A stretch of DNA of 64,000 nt from Dimorphilus gyrociliatus. Taxonomy: Eukaryota > Annelida > Polychaeta > Dinophilidae. Below the pieces are notes generated by a model. It did not search any database and had not been told where the DNA came from. It saw nothing but the letters and a program-made list of their open reading frames with translations. The position numbers were made by a program, and so were the translations under genes. The DNA is taken from assembly GCA_904063045.1 (NCBI GenBank), contig CAJFCJ010000055.1:69256-133255 (forward strand), given 5' to 3'. Shown here piece by piece: positions 43,545-56,900 of this stretch; position 1 is the stretch's first letter, and every line of letters starts with the position of its first letter.

Positions 43545-46500
43545 TTTGAATTATTGAGTTCAAGTTAGCAAAGTTAACTATAACAGAATAAGTTTGTTAA
43601 TGAAGAATTATCTCAAAATCCTTCAGAATTTATACTTTTTTAGACTATAATGATTCACACATTGGGTAAACACACACCTATTGAACAAAGCAAGGGTGAT
43701 GTAAGATTTTCCAACATAAGCTTATATTTTGTGTTGACCAAGTCATTATCTTTGTTTATTCATACTAAAAGTTATTGTTAACAAAATGTTAAAATATTGC
43801 AAAAAAAATTATAACTGCTACGTTTTCATTTTTATGTTTGCTGTTAATCTTTATTCTAATTTATGTAAATAGGTCAAGTAATCAAAAGAAATTTTTCTAT
43901 TTTTAGAGTGAGTATATGTTTCATATTTATAATTTTCTCGAAATATTAACATGCACTAAACTCTGTTTTTATTACAAATTAACACTTGAAATTACAAATT
44001 ACAAATTGTGCTTTTTAGTTGAGTAAAAGTTTGATAGCTTTAGTTTTTCTCAAATATTACTATTCTTTTGAGTTTATTGTCATTAAAAATTAGTTACTTT
44101 TATTATACAAAAAATTTAGTATTTAAACATTTTCATGTAGAATTGAAAATTTAATTTTCCAATTGATTAACTGAGTATTTGTGTTTATATATTGTAATAC
44201 TACAAAAAGAAAAATCTTGCATAATACACTGGAGATAACAATGAGGATTTTTTATGTGTTATAGTCTGAAATTAATGAATATTTAATTAGCCCTAATCCT
44301 TAGGGGACATTTTCTCCAGCTCCTATATCTCTTAACAAAGAGTTTTGAAATCTATTTATCCAGAGAGTCATGTGAAAAGCGATGAGATTGTCATTTTTTG
44401 ACACTTTGAGCAGTAATCTTTATAGATATATCTTGTTAATGGGCTAGGCATTACTTAATAATTTTCTCTGTTTCGAATATTCAATAATAATGGAGGATTT
44501 GCTAAGATTGCAGACACTCAATGAAGAATTTTATAAAGAAATTTCTCGCTTAACTCAAAATGTAACATTCACAAGCCTTATGAAATTGTATCTTTTCTCT
44601 TCATCTCCTTGTGAGTTAGTCGTTTGTTGAATGGTATAAAACAATTGAATAAAGTACATTTATTGCTTGTTAAGCATTGAAGAATTGGTTAAAAAAATAT
44701 CATTTTTAGAGTAAAATTGAGCTGAATTTGTTGGCTAAAGAAAGTTGATTAATTGCCGCTCGACAAAAGATTGCCTGAGAACACTTGGATAAGATTATTA
44801 CAAACTGAATGCGACAGAAAAAGGTTCACAAATCAATGTTTTTCTCCGACCCTAACCCAGCCCTTGCCAAAGGTAACCTTCAGAAGAGACCCTCCTAATT
44901 ACAAATCAGCTGCTGTCATGTTCTTCCCGACCATTTTCAATCCAAAATTTAGCCTCCAAATATGTCTACGATTCTCATTTTAACTTTTCTTTTGGACATA
45001 ATTGAAATGTTATCCAAACAAAATAACTAATCTGGCTTTATGGATTAGATATTCTATATCCCGGGCCCATCACTTTTGCCTCTTTCTTTTGCTTTTATCA
45101 AAGTTGCCATAACATTCACAATAAAAAGACTGTTGCCATGAAACCAGTTGTGTTGTTAAGTAACCTGTTGTCAAGTGCCTGAAATATGCTGAAATCACCT
45201 GTTTTTGGTCATTTTGTAACCTGTACTTAGCACAGGGTCAGGGTTATTCTAAAGTTTCTCATACAAGTTGTGACAAAACTCAAAATAAAAAATAGCTATT
45301 AGCTATGTACACATTTAGGCAGTTTGTAGGTACTAAACACATAAGCTTGTAACCAGGCTCACAAATTCACACAATACACCCAAATTGTTACATTTCATTC
45401 ATCAATGGAAAGCAATATTGAAAGAGTATTATAGAGTACTCTACAGGCCTAAAACTACAACATACACTATTTAAACTAAGTTGTAAAAGTATTTTACAAC
45501 TTAGATGTTAACCCTAATTATTATACACATCATATTTAATGAATATTAATTATATCTTCCACTATTCTATTTATATTTGGAGCTTTTAGATTATTGTCAC
45601 TTTTCAACAGTATTGTATGCACAATACTATATTGGATGATTAAGTTTAATACTTTTATCCTACCAGTCCTTTACACAGAAACATATTATCTTACACAAAC
45701 AATTATTATTAATAATTTGTTGTATATTAAAACGGCATCAAGTTGACCTTTTCCTATTTTTGTGTTTTGGAATCAATCCAACTTCTATTAATAATTGTTA
45801 CATCTTAGGCAACTTTCTGACCTACTAAAATAGGGAGCAAAAGTTCTCCAAGATAAAGAAAAAGTAACAAACATGGAAGTATATTTGAACTTTCCCTTTA
45901 TCCAAATTGTTACATTTGTTTGTGTCAATATTTTTATCTGTGAACTGTGAACTATTGGAAAAGTATATAAACCCTACGAATTTAACAGTAGTCAGTTCAG
46001 TTTTCTAACCATCAGCTGGTTGTTCAAACTTGCTTGTTTAGAACTAGAAACTCATTTACTCAAATACATATTCTTTGAATGAAATACTGGTGTTTGTTGG
46101 TTAATTTTTACTGGAATTACATTTATTAAGACTACTTGTGGACGAACTTGAAAGGTTCTATTTGGACCAGTACTTTGGCACATTGGTAAATGATTGGAGA
46201 GGACGAATTTGATAGTGACGAACTAGGACTTCCTACAATTACAATACAACAAAGTACAAGCTAATTTCTTAAGCAACTTGCTTCATATAAAAATAAAGAT
46301 TCACTTTTGCTCAGTGCAAAGCATATTGAATGTATTCCATCTAATTGTTGATACCTATACTAATAAGGATGTAATTTTTTTGTCCATATGGTAATTCATG
46401 AATTATAAAAAGTTAAAATTACAAAGCTGAGATTGTATGGAGAGGGAATCAATGTGTAAAAAGAGTAAGTTTAAAAGTTTGATTTGAAGATGAAAGATTA

Positions 46501-47308
46501 ATATTTTTCCTGTATTATTGTCAATTGTAAATAAACTATTCAGCATTTAATATAAAATTTTCTTAAAATTTTCCAATTTTTCAACAGTTCCAGATGACAG
46601 TTCATGTAGAAAAGCATTAATAAAAACTGGATAAGATGAACTATGGTCAAGTATTAAAAGAGAAATAGCATTATCAAGGGCACCTATGAAAATGATAATA
46701 ACATTGATAGAATATCATATTGAGATTATGATTTTGATGACGTAATTTTAGGAAAAGAATGCGAAGTTGTTTTAATGAGTAATATCTATAATCATTTAGT
46801 CAGCTTTTATACTTTGGGGAAAGGTCATGGTAAACATCCTCAAATATTTCGAGCTTATGTCTTCAGTTAAACAAATGACTGACAGAAAAGAGATTGCTAT
46901 TGATTTATACTTAGCAGACTCCCGATTAAGAATTACATGAAATGATTAGGTTGGGGTTAGGGTAAAATCACTTCTTTCCATTACAAAGCTACAAAGCTAT
47001 TATACAAAAATCTCAACTCAAATTAGAGTCATTAGGTGTTATAAAATTGATTATATTAACGAATCGTCAAGTTTTATTCAAAGTCAGTGACATAGACCTG
47101 AATCACAGATTTTGTATCATTCATCTAAAGATTCGCAGGATGATCATGATCGATAATTAAAGACATTATCAGTGTTTTTTAAAATCTACGTAGATCTAAG
47201 CCATGGAATAAGTCAAAAAAAATTAGCCATTAATTATAAATTATTGTTATATAAGAAATGATGACAAACATAAATAAATCCATGATTTAAAAAGCCAAGC
47301 ACATTTCA
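43545..47308. other. gene-poor spacer, 3.8 kb
   Basis: The longest gene-free stretch in the window. A slightly GC-richer patch (44750-45260) has a 76-residue frame of unknown nature. Around 45963-46260 a GTATATAAA box is followed by TCAGTTCAGTT and a GGCACATTGGTAAA string that resembles a retroelement leader and primer site. No domain-coding exon was recognised. Confidence 0.5.
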
Positions 47309-49521
47309 CTATTGAAAAAATATTTCACAGAAGAACAATTGATTAATTTCATCAAAATTATCTATCAGAATTTTAACAGAAACCAAATTTGTTTCAACAT
47401 CTTCAATATCTTGACAAGAGAAATTGTGTACGAGATATTGACCTTTTGAAGAAGATTTTTCAGGCTGACAAATTCTATTCTCTACAATTTCATTAAATTT
47501 AATTTGATAAGTTATGTATATATTAATTTTGACATCAATTCCAATATCTCTTTTGAAAATTATAACTAAATTTGAATCTTTATCAAATAGCCTTTTCCCT
47601 TTTCCATTTGTCAATTTGTATTCAAAGTGTGTCATTCTCGCTTTGATAACTGTACAAGTAGGAATACTTTTATCTAGACCATTAATATCATATTGAACAT
47701 CACATTGTGGATAATTATTTAAATATATCTTTCGTCCTTCTACAAAAGTATGTTTTTGTTAAATAGTCTAAAAAAACTATCAATCAATAAAACAAAGTCT
47801 TACCTTTATCTAAAATTTGAACATAGTTCATGATAGAAGCTTTATCATTTTTAAATAATATCTCCCTCATGTCCAAAGGTATTGCTGAGTTTAAAATTGC
47901 TAATGTATCTTTATCATAGATCATACCAGAGCCTAATTTTATTTGATTATTAGTGAATATTATCCAAAATTCACTCCACGAATCACAACTCATCAATGGT
48001 GAACTTTCGCTAAAATTAATACTATTAAAAACTGGTTCAATAGTTTCAATTGATGATGATTTTTCACCATTTTCAATTATATCAAGCTTCAATGTAAATA
48101 TTTCGCTTGTACAATTCTTAAATGTCATAATGAATGACGAACAATCGTTAGATTGACCAGACTGGTGACCTTTAACCCTAAACTTTATAGACATAAAATT
48201 ACCGTGAAGATGTTGAGGTAGACTGTAAACAACATAAGTGTCGTATTGAATTGTATAAATATGTTGATTAAATTCTGAAAAAACCAAAACAGAATTAAAA
48301 TGATATTAAAGAGAAAATTTTTTACAGACGTTTTGTAAAAACTTTAAAATAATTGAGTCCAATAAGTTCATTTGAGGTAGTATTTGTTATAGTAACCTTA
48401 ACTGAGGATTCAATAGTTGGATAGTGTGTATAGTTGTAGTAATGATAGAAAACGTCTTGAGGCAAATCTGTTTGTATATCAACAAATCCAGAACTCCATT
48501 CCAATTTCATTGTCTTTATATAACGATTTTCATCATATCTAAAATGGTTTACAGTTTCTCTGGTATATTATTCTATTTTACAAGTACAACTATGGGCCTA
48601 CTATTTGTTGTTTTATACAGTATAGGGCATATACCTATTGGCGTAAGAGTATATGTATGGCTGAGCTGGATATACAAAATCTATTTCGATATAGGAGCCA
48701 ATGCAACTGGGTTGCGGGAAAATACCACATGCCGGAGCCCAGTATAAATTAGAGCTACTACTTAACGCTTTATGACATTCGTTTCCTATCTCCGAAACGA
48801 AACTTTCACAAGTGGCACCAAGATCAATATCGGCTATGTTAATCAAATCTTCTTCATCAATGTCGCTTGTGTCTATGAAATAAAATAAAAAATTCTTTGG
48901 AAACCTTTGGAAAAAAAATTACAAAAAACTCTTTACCATTGCTATAGGCGTAAACAAAAATGGTGTTAAAACCAGAGTTCTTACTAGCAGGAAGCGAATT
49001 GTAAGGCATAAAACTAATAGCAGTCGAATCAAATCCAACATTCTCTTCAAGTAAAATACAAGTTTTGCCCAGATTGATTTTGTAAATTTTTTGAATATTA
49101 GAAGTTTGAAATGTAATTAATACATCGTTAACAATTTGATCACTAGATGTAACTCTTTGAAGAATGCATATTTCATGCACATTGTATGATTTCTTAAAAC
49201 TTATAACTATTATTCTACCATTACAGAGAGAACCAGAGCAGGATGAAGCCCAATCATTATTTTCAAACCAAATAGGTGTTAAAGCATTTTCACATTCATA
49301 GTTAAATTCAGGTGTATTCAACAATTCAGAATTTACAATACATGAAGCTCCATTGATTTTTGAAGCAATATTTATAAGTTTCTCATCTTTTCATCAAATT
49401 ATGATTAAATTAGCATATTCAATAGAAATGTGTGCAATTTTAATTTTATTTATTTACCTCTTTCCAATGAAGGATGAACATTGAAGATGAAAATTCCAAT
49501 AAATATAGAAATTATTTTCAT
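47309..49521 (-). CDS. secreted galactose-binding-like / FAMeT-like protein
   Basis: ATG at 49521 starts a signal-peptide exon (MKIISIFIGIFIFNVHP) with a GTAAAT donor near 49457. Downstream exons encode a galactose-binding-like (discoidin-fold) domain at about 48920-49330 (WASSCSGSLCNG, NVHEICILQR), a second related block near 48613-48846 (GATCESF, YWAPACG), a short block (48322-48510), and a Methyltransf_FA (farnesoic-acid O-methyltransferase-like) domain at 47800-48280 with FWIIFTNNQIKLGSG. A C-terminal beta-rich piece ends at 47309. Despite its name, the FAMeT-like domain is usually a non-enzymatic ligand-binding domain in secreted animal proteins. Intron borders were not all phased (about 7 exons). 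Several Asn-x-Ser/Thr sites fit secretion. Confidence 0.6.
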
Positions 49522-50199
49522 GTCTATAAAGTAATAACAAATTGAAAACTGTGAGAGGAAAATGCAAGAAATTTCTCTTAAAAAGTCTTTCCAAAATGTA
49601 TCAATACATCATTTCATAAATAAGTAATTCATAAAAAATTAATTTCAATGTATTGATTATGATATAAATATTCCAACTTGTATACTATTCAGTTAGTTAG
49701 TTAGTTCTTTCTAACTTGAAATGAACAATTCTTTGTTCTCAATGAATTACTTTTTCTTCTTAGCAAATTGATCTTTTTGTTTCTTTATTTCTTGTCATAT
49801 AGCTATTTGCATACAAGTCTTCTATTAATTTTCTTTCTTCCATTGTTAAAAGACATTCGACATCTTATGGTTTTTTAAGCGACGATCAACAAACATATAA
49901 TTATTCCTCAGATCAATAAATGGAAAATTTTTAATATATTTCTACAAAACATGTATTTTTTGTCAAGAAATAAATATTTTGTTTTCATTGCTATGGTGGA
50001 GCAACTCATTCCAATTTCAATCATTATATAAGTATTTACAAAGATAGACAATGAATAGAGAAGGTTATTTATTTTCAATAAATCATTAGAATTATTAATT
50101 AATATGAGTGGTATGGGCTTTTTTTTGTTTATCTGTATGTGACGTTTGTCCTATTTGACTTAATTACAAGACACTAACCAATTGAACCTTTATAAGATT
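49522..50199. other. intergenic
   Basis: AT-rich spacer with three GTTA repeats near 49690 (TTAGTTAGTTAGTT). No gene seen. The boundary with the retroelement terminal repeat is not exact. Confidence 0.4.
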
Positions 50200-50540
50200 T
50201 TGTTTTTCGCTTATAGCACGAAATTCCTAAGGATTTCGTATAAATTTTATTTGATATTCTTTTGGTCTCTCACACCGTTCTATTACATTCACTCCCTTTT
50301 ATACTTTGTTAGTGTCACTTAATTGGGTGTTTGACTGTGCTCATCTGTATTGCCACATTCATGCCACGTTCATGCCACGTCGTTATCAACGATGTGACAT
50401 AACATCAAGTTGGACTGTCCCAACTCTGGGCTAAGTCAAACTCCCTTCTTAAGTGACGCTCAGACACTGACGCTCACACACTAACACACATTCACTCATA
50501 TCATGTAATGTGAACGGAATGTTAGTATATAACATTCTGT

Positions 50541-50879
50541 TTACTCTCCCACGAACAGTAGTTCTCCAGCAGCCCTGATAAGTGGGCCCCTTGCTGTATT
50601 CAACTTGCACTTTCTCGTGGCTCCATCATGACTAGGTATGATTTCTGTTAGTACTCCAGTCACCCATCTATGCCTAGCTTTTTGTTTGTCAGTGACTAGG
50701 ACCTTGTCTCTGACTTGCAGCTTTCTTCCTCCCTTCGTTCTCTGCTGTTGTCTGACCAGCTCTTGCAGGTAGATCCTTTTCCATTGTCGCTGTATCTCGT
50801 TCCAACACTTCTGACTCCATTTGCTTTCATTCCAACATAGCTCCCGTTGTCTCTTCTTTAGTAAATTGGGTGTTACCAA
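50541..50879 (-). pseudogene. integrase C-terminal domain of the Pao element
   Basis: 112 residues of the DUF5641-type domain that ends BEL/Pao integrases (motifs QRQWKRIYLQELVRQQQ, LQVRDKVLVTD, RWVTGVLTEIIPS, RGPLIRAAGEL). Between it and the pol frame only the zinc-binding part (HEENCHAPLARMRVILRETY, about 51050-51110) survives; the DDE catalytic core is gone and stops occur. Confidence 0.8.
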
Positions 50880-51176
50880 TATCTGGTCAGGGTCATCTGC
50901 TGTAATGGCTTATCGTTTATTACCTTCTCTACTAGCGACCACAGTGTCTGCCATTTCTGGTGAGACCAGCAATTGTGTAGATATGGTTTGGCCAAATATT
51001 TAGCTGCCTTAACTACTACCTCCCACACGCCAATAGGTCTCCCTTAAGATTACTCTCATTCTAGCCAGGGGAGCGTGGCAGTTTTCCTCATGAATCCTTT
51101 TCACCATCAATTTTCCAATCGTCGACTTTCCATCCAAGATCCTAGGGTTCTCAAGGTAGCTCTCCTTCTTCCCCAG

Positions 51177-53516
51177 TCATCGGAGTTGGATTCTCATTCC
51201 GTCCTGTCCCCTTGTTATCACATATTTTGCCAGTCTTTTTGGGTTTATCTCCATTTGAGCTTCGCATATGGCTTTCTCTACTTCCAGGTTGACGTCATTT
51301 ACATTGGTCAGCTCCTTCCCCGCTCTCTGGGATAAGAACTTTGCAAAGTCCTGCTCATTATCAGCTGGTTTTTTCAGCAATAGTACCTTGCATGGCTGTC
51401 CTTGTTGTGTCATTGTTATTTCTCTCTTTGAACATTTGTCATACTTTTCCTGGTTGAATTTTACTGGTATTTTAGTTAACCAATCTGCTGGGTTATTTTC
51501 GCTCTTTGCATGGTGCCACTGATCTGGGTCTGTGTACTGCCGTATCTCCAGTACCCTCGTTCGTGCATACTTTTCCATTGGGATTTCGTCATTCTTGATG
51601 TACCTCAGTACCACTTCCGAGTCTGTCATAAATAGGGCAGGCCTTCTCGCCACCCCTGTTCTCACCTCCAGTGCCAATCTCACCCCTTGTAATGCTGCAG
51701 CCAGCTCACGCCTTGGCATTGTTTTCATGGCTGGTCTAGCCATCAAGGCCTTTGACCTCAGTATCATTTCGGTTCCATTAGCATATGAGTAGATTGCCAC
51801 TCCCAACATTGTATCTGAGGCGTCTGTGTAGATGTGGTACCCTTTGGAGCTCCCGGCATAGTGAGCTATATTTAATTGTCCAGGCAACCTGGCTACTATT
51901 GTGTTCCAGTCTCTTCTCTTCTCTTCTGATATTTCCTCTTTCCAATGGCTCATGCCTTTGCTGAGTTGTGAAAATGTGAGCCTTAATTTGCTAGTCACAA
52001 TGTTTATTAGTCCAAGGGGATCATAAATGCTTGCCACTGCCCCTAACATGTCTCTCCAAGTAGCCTTGAGCTCTAACATCTTCTTTTGTATTATCCAATA
52101 CAGTTTATCCTCCTTTCCTTCATATTTAATGCCCAATACCTTTTCTGGGTAATCATAAATTCTCCTTTCAGGTGGGATGATCTTTCTAATTTCTATCAAG
52201 TTCATTGCCAGCTCGGTAAGTGTGAAGTAGCTATCGAGAGCCTTCAACACCTTCTCTAACACTTCCCCTAGGTAATCTTCGTCATTGGATGCCAATATAA
52301 GGTCATCCACATAAAAGCTTCTTGTTATCTCTTCCCTCTCCTCTCTTGACAAGTGAGAGGCCTTCAACACCTTTCTCAGGGTTGCTGATACTACATAAGG
52401 ACTATCTTTTGCCCCAAACACATGTCTTGTCATGAGATACTCTACTATATTGCCTCTTGACTTTGGCTTTCCAGGGGGCCAGTAAAGTAGACCAAAGTAC
52501 TGTTGATCCACTTCTTTAAGGTTTACTTGGTGGAACATCGCTTTTATGTCTCCTATTAGATAGTGCTTCCCACTCCTCCAATTTGTCAATGTAGAAGGTA
52601 TGTCTCCCACTAACCTCCCGCCTGTTGATATTGTATCATTAACACTCCTCCCATAGTATTTTGCTGCGCAATCATATACTATTCGCAATCCTTTCTTATT
52701 CGGATTCGCTATGCCATGATGTGGTATGAACCATTTTATTATGTCCTTTTCTCCCTTTCTTCTTGCGTAACCCTTGTTTATGTAGTCCATGATGCCTTCA
52801 TCATATTGTTCCTCATACTGTTTATCTCTTGTGAACCTTTTTTGTAGGCCCTCCAACCTTTTGTATGCCATGTATCTGTTACACCGCAGCTCCTTCTCAT
52901 CACCATTGAACAGAATGGGGGCGTATACCTTTCCATCCTTGAAGGATATGTTCTTATCCAATTTTTCTACCCATTCTTCATCTCTTAGAGTTAGCTTTTG
53001 TTCCTTTGAGCTATCCCCCTTTAATATCAAAGATACTTTCGCCTGCCTCCCTTTTTCTAATTTCTGTCCTGTTATTGACCATCCTAGTTTTGAAAGCATG
53101 GCAATTGGCTCATTCACATCTCCTTCCAATATTGTCCTGGGTGCAATCAAGTCTGCAGAGTTGCATCCTAACAGCAGGTCTACTTGTCTGCGTTCCAGTT
53201 GTGGGATGGGGATGTCCTTTAAATATGGCCATCTCTTTCGTTCTTCTGTAGTTATAGCATTTTGGCTTATTACAGCGATCTCCGGGTATTCTAAAGCTTC
53301 CAGGCATCTTCCCTTGATTTCAAACTCATACCTCATAGCCTTGTGTTTCTCTACTCTCCACATCATTGCGAGTTCGATTTCCACTATCTCTATAGGCCTC
53401 ACATTTATTCTTTTTGCCGCTTTCTCCGTGATGATTGACATGTCTGCTCCAGTATCCTGTATTATTACTAGGTTGCCCTTTTTAGCAGTTTTAATGGAGA
53501 ATATTGAGAACCCCAT
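51177..53516 (-). CDS. BEL/Pao Pol: protease, reverse transcriptase, RNase H
   Basis: 779-residue open frame. The aspartic protease (DUF1758-like) has the active site DTGADMS near residue 22, and the linker reads LDLLLGCN-like VDLLLGCNSADL. The reverse transcriptase spans about residues 250-470, with catalytic YVDD inside SFYVDDLILASNDEDY. RNase H spans about 560-690 (YTDASDTMLGVA, then MTDSEVVLRYI and NPADWLT). Pao elements replicate in the cytoplasm through an RNA intermediate. The Met at 53516 is only the first in frame; the normal protein would continue upstream into gag, which is missing. No stop or frameshift in this long frame argues for a recent insertion followed by a deletion. Confidence 0.9.
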   Translation of the reverse strand: MGFSIFSIKTAKKGNLVIIQDTGADMSIITEKAAKRINVRPIEIVEIELAMMWRVEKHKAMRYEFEIKGRCLEALEYPEIAVISQNAITTEERKRWPYLKDIPIPQLERRQVDLLLGCNSADLIAPRTILEGDVNEPIAMLSKLGWSITGQKLEKGRQAKVSLILKGDSSKEQKLTLRDEEWVEKLDKNISFKDGKVYAPILFNGDEKELRCNRYMAYKRLEGLQKRFTRDKQYEEQYDEGIMDYINKGYARRKGEKDIIKWFIPHHGIANPNKKGLRIVYDCAAKYYGRSVNDTISTGGRLVGDIPSTLTNWRSGKHYLIGDIKAMFHQVNLKEVDQQYFGLLYWPPGKPKSRGNIVEYLMTRHVFGAKDSPYVVSATLRKVLKASHLSREEREEITRSFYVDDLILASNDEDYLGEVLEKVLKALDSYFTLTELAMNLIEIRKIIPPERRIYDYPEKVLGIKYEGKEDKLYWIIQKKMLELKATWRDMLGAVASIYDPLGLINIVTSKLRLTFSQLSKGMSHWKEEISEEKRRDWNTIVARLPGQLNIAHYAGSSKGYHIYTDASDTMLGVAIYSYANGTEMILRSKALMARPAMKTMPRRELAAALQGVRLALEVRTGVARRPALFMTDSEVVLRYIKNDEIPMEKYARTRVLEIRQYTDPDQWHHAKSENNPADWLTKIPVKFNQEKYDKCSKREITMTQQGQPCKVLLLKKPADNEQDFAKFLSQRAGKELTNVNDVNLEVEKAICEAQMEINPKRLAKYVITRGQDGMRIQLR

Positions 53517-53934
53517 GAGGAAGATTCATAAGAAATTACCTCTATTAATGGAATCTCTTTTGTAAAAGTATATTTATTTTCAATCAAATATTCCTTTCCA
53601 TATATTAATAATTCATATATTTTATCATAAAAAATCCAGAAATGCTATTTTCTTGTTCGTAAAACAGATTTGGACACCATTACTGTAAATGAAAATTTAG
53701 AAAATGAGCACATCATTCCATGTTATAGAAACGGAAGTAAGAATAATGCAAAGAGACTACTAAAACAGCAATTTATACTTTTACAACCGAAGACGATTAC
53801 AATAACATTTAAATTGGATTCTAGACGTCCGCATTCGAATTTATTTTAACTGCTTTGCTAATTTTTAGTTGTGTAATTTGTAATTAAAAAATAATGATTT
53901 TATTAAAAAAAGATGTTTAAAAACACATTTTTTC
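53517..53934. other. intergenic
   Basis: About 420 AT-rich bases between the truncated Pao element and the ABCC stop codon. It contains neither gag nor an LTR copy. Confidence 0.5.
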
Positions 53935-56900
53935 TTATTTTTCCTTATCTTGGAGTAATTTGAAAAAGAGTCCTTTTTTCTCTTTCAGTTCTTCAATAGT
54001 TCCTAGTTCTGCTATTGTTCCTCGATCCATAACAACTATTCTGTCACTATCCATAATTGTATTTAATCTATGGGCTATGGTTATCATTGTACAATCTTTA
54101 AATTGAAATTTCAATGTAGTCTGAATTCGATTGTCTGTTTCCATGTCTACATTAGCAGTCGCCTCATCAATCACAATTAAATATGAATGTTTTAGCAAGG
54201 CTCTCGCCAAACAGACTAATTGCTTTTCTCCAATGCTTAAATTTTTTCCTCCTTCTATCACTGTTGCATTTAATTGGTCTTTTAAATCTCTGACTTTTTT
54301 TGACAATTGAACTTTATGGAGAGATATCCAAATTTCATCATCGGTATATCTGTTGTAGGGATCTAAATTCGTTCTAAATGTCCCTGAAAACAATATTGGA
54401 TCTTGTGGAATGATGGATATAACTGATCTTGCTCTTTGGAGACTAACATCTCTAAGTATATCAACATTGTCTAATAATATTTGACCTTCAACATTAGCCA
54501 TTTGTAAAATGGCTGATATAAGAGAACTTTTACCAGCTCCAGTTCTCCCAACAACGCCTATCTGAAAAAGCGAAAAGAACTTGTGAAAAACATTGGCAAA
54601 ATAAAAATTTGACCTACTTTTTCACCAGATTTAACACACAGATTTATAGAAAATATAGCAGATGGCAAAGTTTGATCATATTTCATTGATACATTAATCA
54701 ATTGTAAGTTTCCATTGGAAGGCCATTCTGCTTGTGTTGCTGTTACCAAGGTATCCTTTCCTCGAAGACATCCTTCATTTTCTTCGCTTTGAAGATTAGA
54801 GTACTCTTTAATACGATCAACTGATGTCATCTGCAATGAACATGTATAAACAATTATATCTATATGAATATGATAAAGAAAAGACGACAAAAACATACAA
54901 TTCCATCAACAAACACGAATTTTTTTAAACCCATAATTAATCCAACCATTAGATTATTGATATAAACTATGGCCAAAGTTTGAATAAACGCCCTTTTTGG
55001 ACTTGAAAAATAGACGCAAGCAAAATTTATACATATTTGAGTTAAGAAAATCCAACAATAGAATATTCTGGATGTAAACAAGTTGTAGGCTTCCAAAAAA
55101 TAAGAATAATGTAAATTCTTGTTGTAAGTTTGATAGAATTTATTCATTAATTGACTTTGCCTTTCAAAACATCTTATTGTTGAAAGTCCAGTTAGAGTAC
55201 TATCTAACATTTCGTATATTGGACTAGCAGTTACACTATCTAGTCTCTTCAATTTGCTGGAATAACGTGTCATTTTCATCATAGTAAAATAGACCACTAT
55301 AAACATAACGATAAGAGGGATAAGTATGATATTGACATTGTAGGCTGCTAGAGCAAATGAGAAAAGCATTCCTCCTATAAAGGTTATGGTCAATTCCAAA
55401 TTGATATACATGAATAAATCAATTAATCCAATATCTCTCGAAAATCTATTTAGTATCCTTCCCTTTGGATAAATATTAAAGAATCTCATACCAACTGACA
55501 TTATTTTCGTAAACATTTCATTGTGAAGATTTATAGAGCAGATACAAATATTAATGTAAAAAAGGAATTGTTTGCCAAGATCTAAAATTATTAAAAGGAA
55601 AAGAATGATTAAAAGATGATAAAGAGTAATTGTTGACCATGGATTTGTAGCAAAGTAATTGATTTTAGTATCTAAATATATTTTCATGCCAAATACTAAG
55701 CCAAAGAAAAACAATGAGGAACAAATCAAAAAATAGCTACCACTTTGAAAGTAATGTTTATATGTTTTCCAACTTGACAAACCATCTTTAGCATTTTCTT
55801 CATCACAATTAGTATCATTTTGGTTCAAAGTTAATTCTAGATTCTTGTTGGTTTCCATATTTAGAAGGGATAGCTGTGATTTTTCAACTTGCCTTAGTGT
55901 GCCATCCTCCAGAGAAAACACTGTATCAGCTTGTAGTTGAAAGTCAATTTGATGAGATACAAGTATCACAGTTTTCTCTTTTAAATAACCAAGTATGCAA
56001 TTGTTCATAACTTCCTTTGCAACACTCCTGTCTAATGCACTTAGGGGATCATCCAGCAAATAGATATCTGCATCTCTGTAAACAGCTCTTGCAAGAGATA
56101 TTCTAGCCTTTTGACCCCCACTTAGCATAAGGCCTTTTTCTCCAACAAATGTCTTATCGCCTTTTGGAAAATTTTCTAAATCCTGTAGACAAAATTTTGT
56201 TTAAACAAAACCTAAACAACTTAAAATGAATTACTCTTTTTCTTTATACCTTTTGCAATGAGCATACTTGTAAAACTTTTCTATATTTAACTAAATCTAG
56301 ATGATCTCCAAATAGTATATTATCTCTAATTGAGCCATTAAAAATCCAAGAATCTTGAGGCATATACGATTTTTTTAATGGTAATTTCATAAATCCACTA
56401 CAAGGCTTTAATTCTTCAATCATAGTCATTAGTAGTGTAGTTTTACCTGCACCAACTTTACCATATAGTCCTATTAGAGATGATGACTCTATGGATAAAT
56501 TGATATCTTTCAATACCATCCTTGAAGGTGATGAAGCCTTTAAAAAAGATGAAATATAAAAAAATGTTTAAATCATAAAATTGAAGAAATTGTTACATTC
56601 CAGTTGAAATTAACTTTCTTTAGTTGACAGATATTGAAATTACCATTGTCATTGTCACTCAAAATGGACTTTTCCATATCGTCAACTGTTGTTTTATCTT
56701 TTGCAAGAAATATTTCCTTTAGCCTCTCCAGTGAGATAAGATATTCTTTCAATACAAATATACAATCTGGAAATATATAGAAGACATTCGTGTCTAATAG
56801 GAGAATAAGACTAATTAATCTCATAACTGTTGGAGGATTAAGTGTTTCCGGTTTTGTTGATTTTGCTACAAAAATAACAGACATAAGAAGAATTTTTACT

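Larger units (their letters stand above)
50200..53516 (-). mobile_element. BEL/Pao LTR retrotransposon, truncated
   Basis: A minus-strand pol frame (51177-53516) and an integrase tail (50541-50879) are followed by a polypurine tract (GGGAGAGTAAACAGAA) and a likely 3' LTR starting TGTTATATAC at about 50535. The LTR carries a TATA-like AGTATAAAAGGG (about 50294-50306) and AATAAA signals. The 5' LTR and gag are not present upstream of 53516, and most of the integrase core is deleted, so this copy is not autonomous. Base composition (about 45% GC) is clearly unlike the AT-rich surroundings. Confidence 0.85.

Noticed and set aside
52789-53565. 258-residue plus-strand frame opposite the Pao pol
   Set aside because: Antisense shadow of the protease/RT frame, with Ser/Leu-rich composition and no motif.
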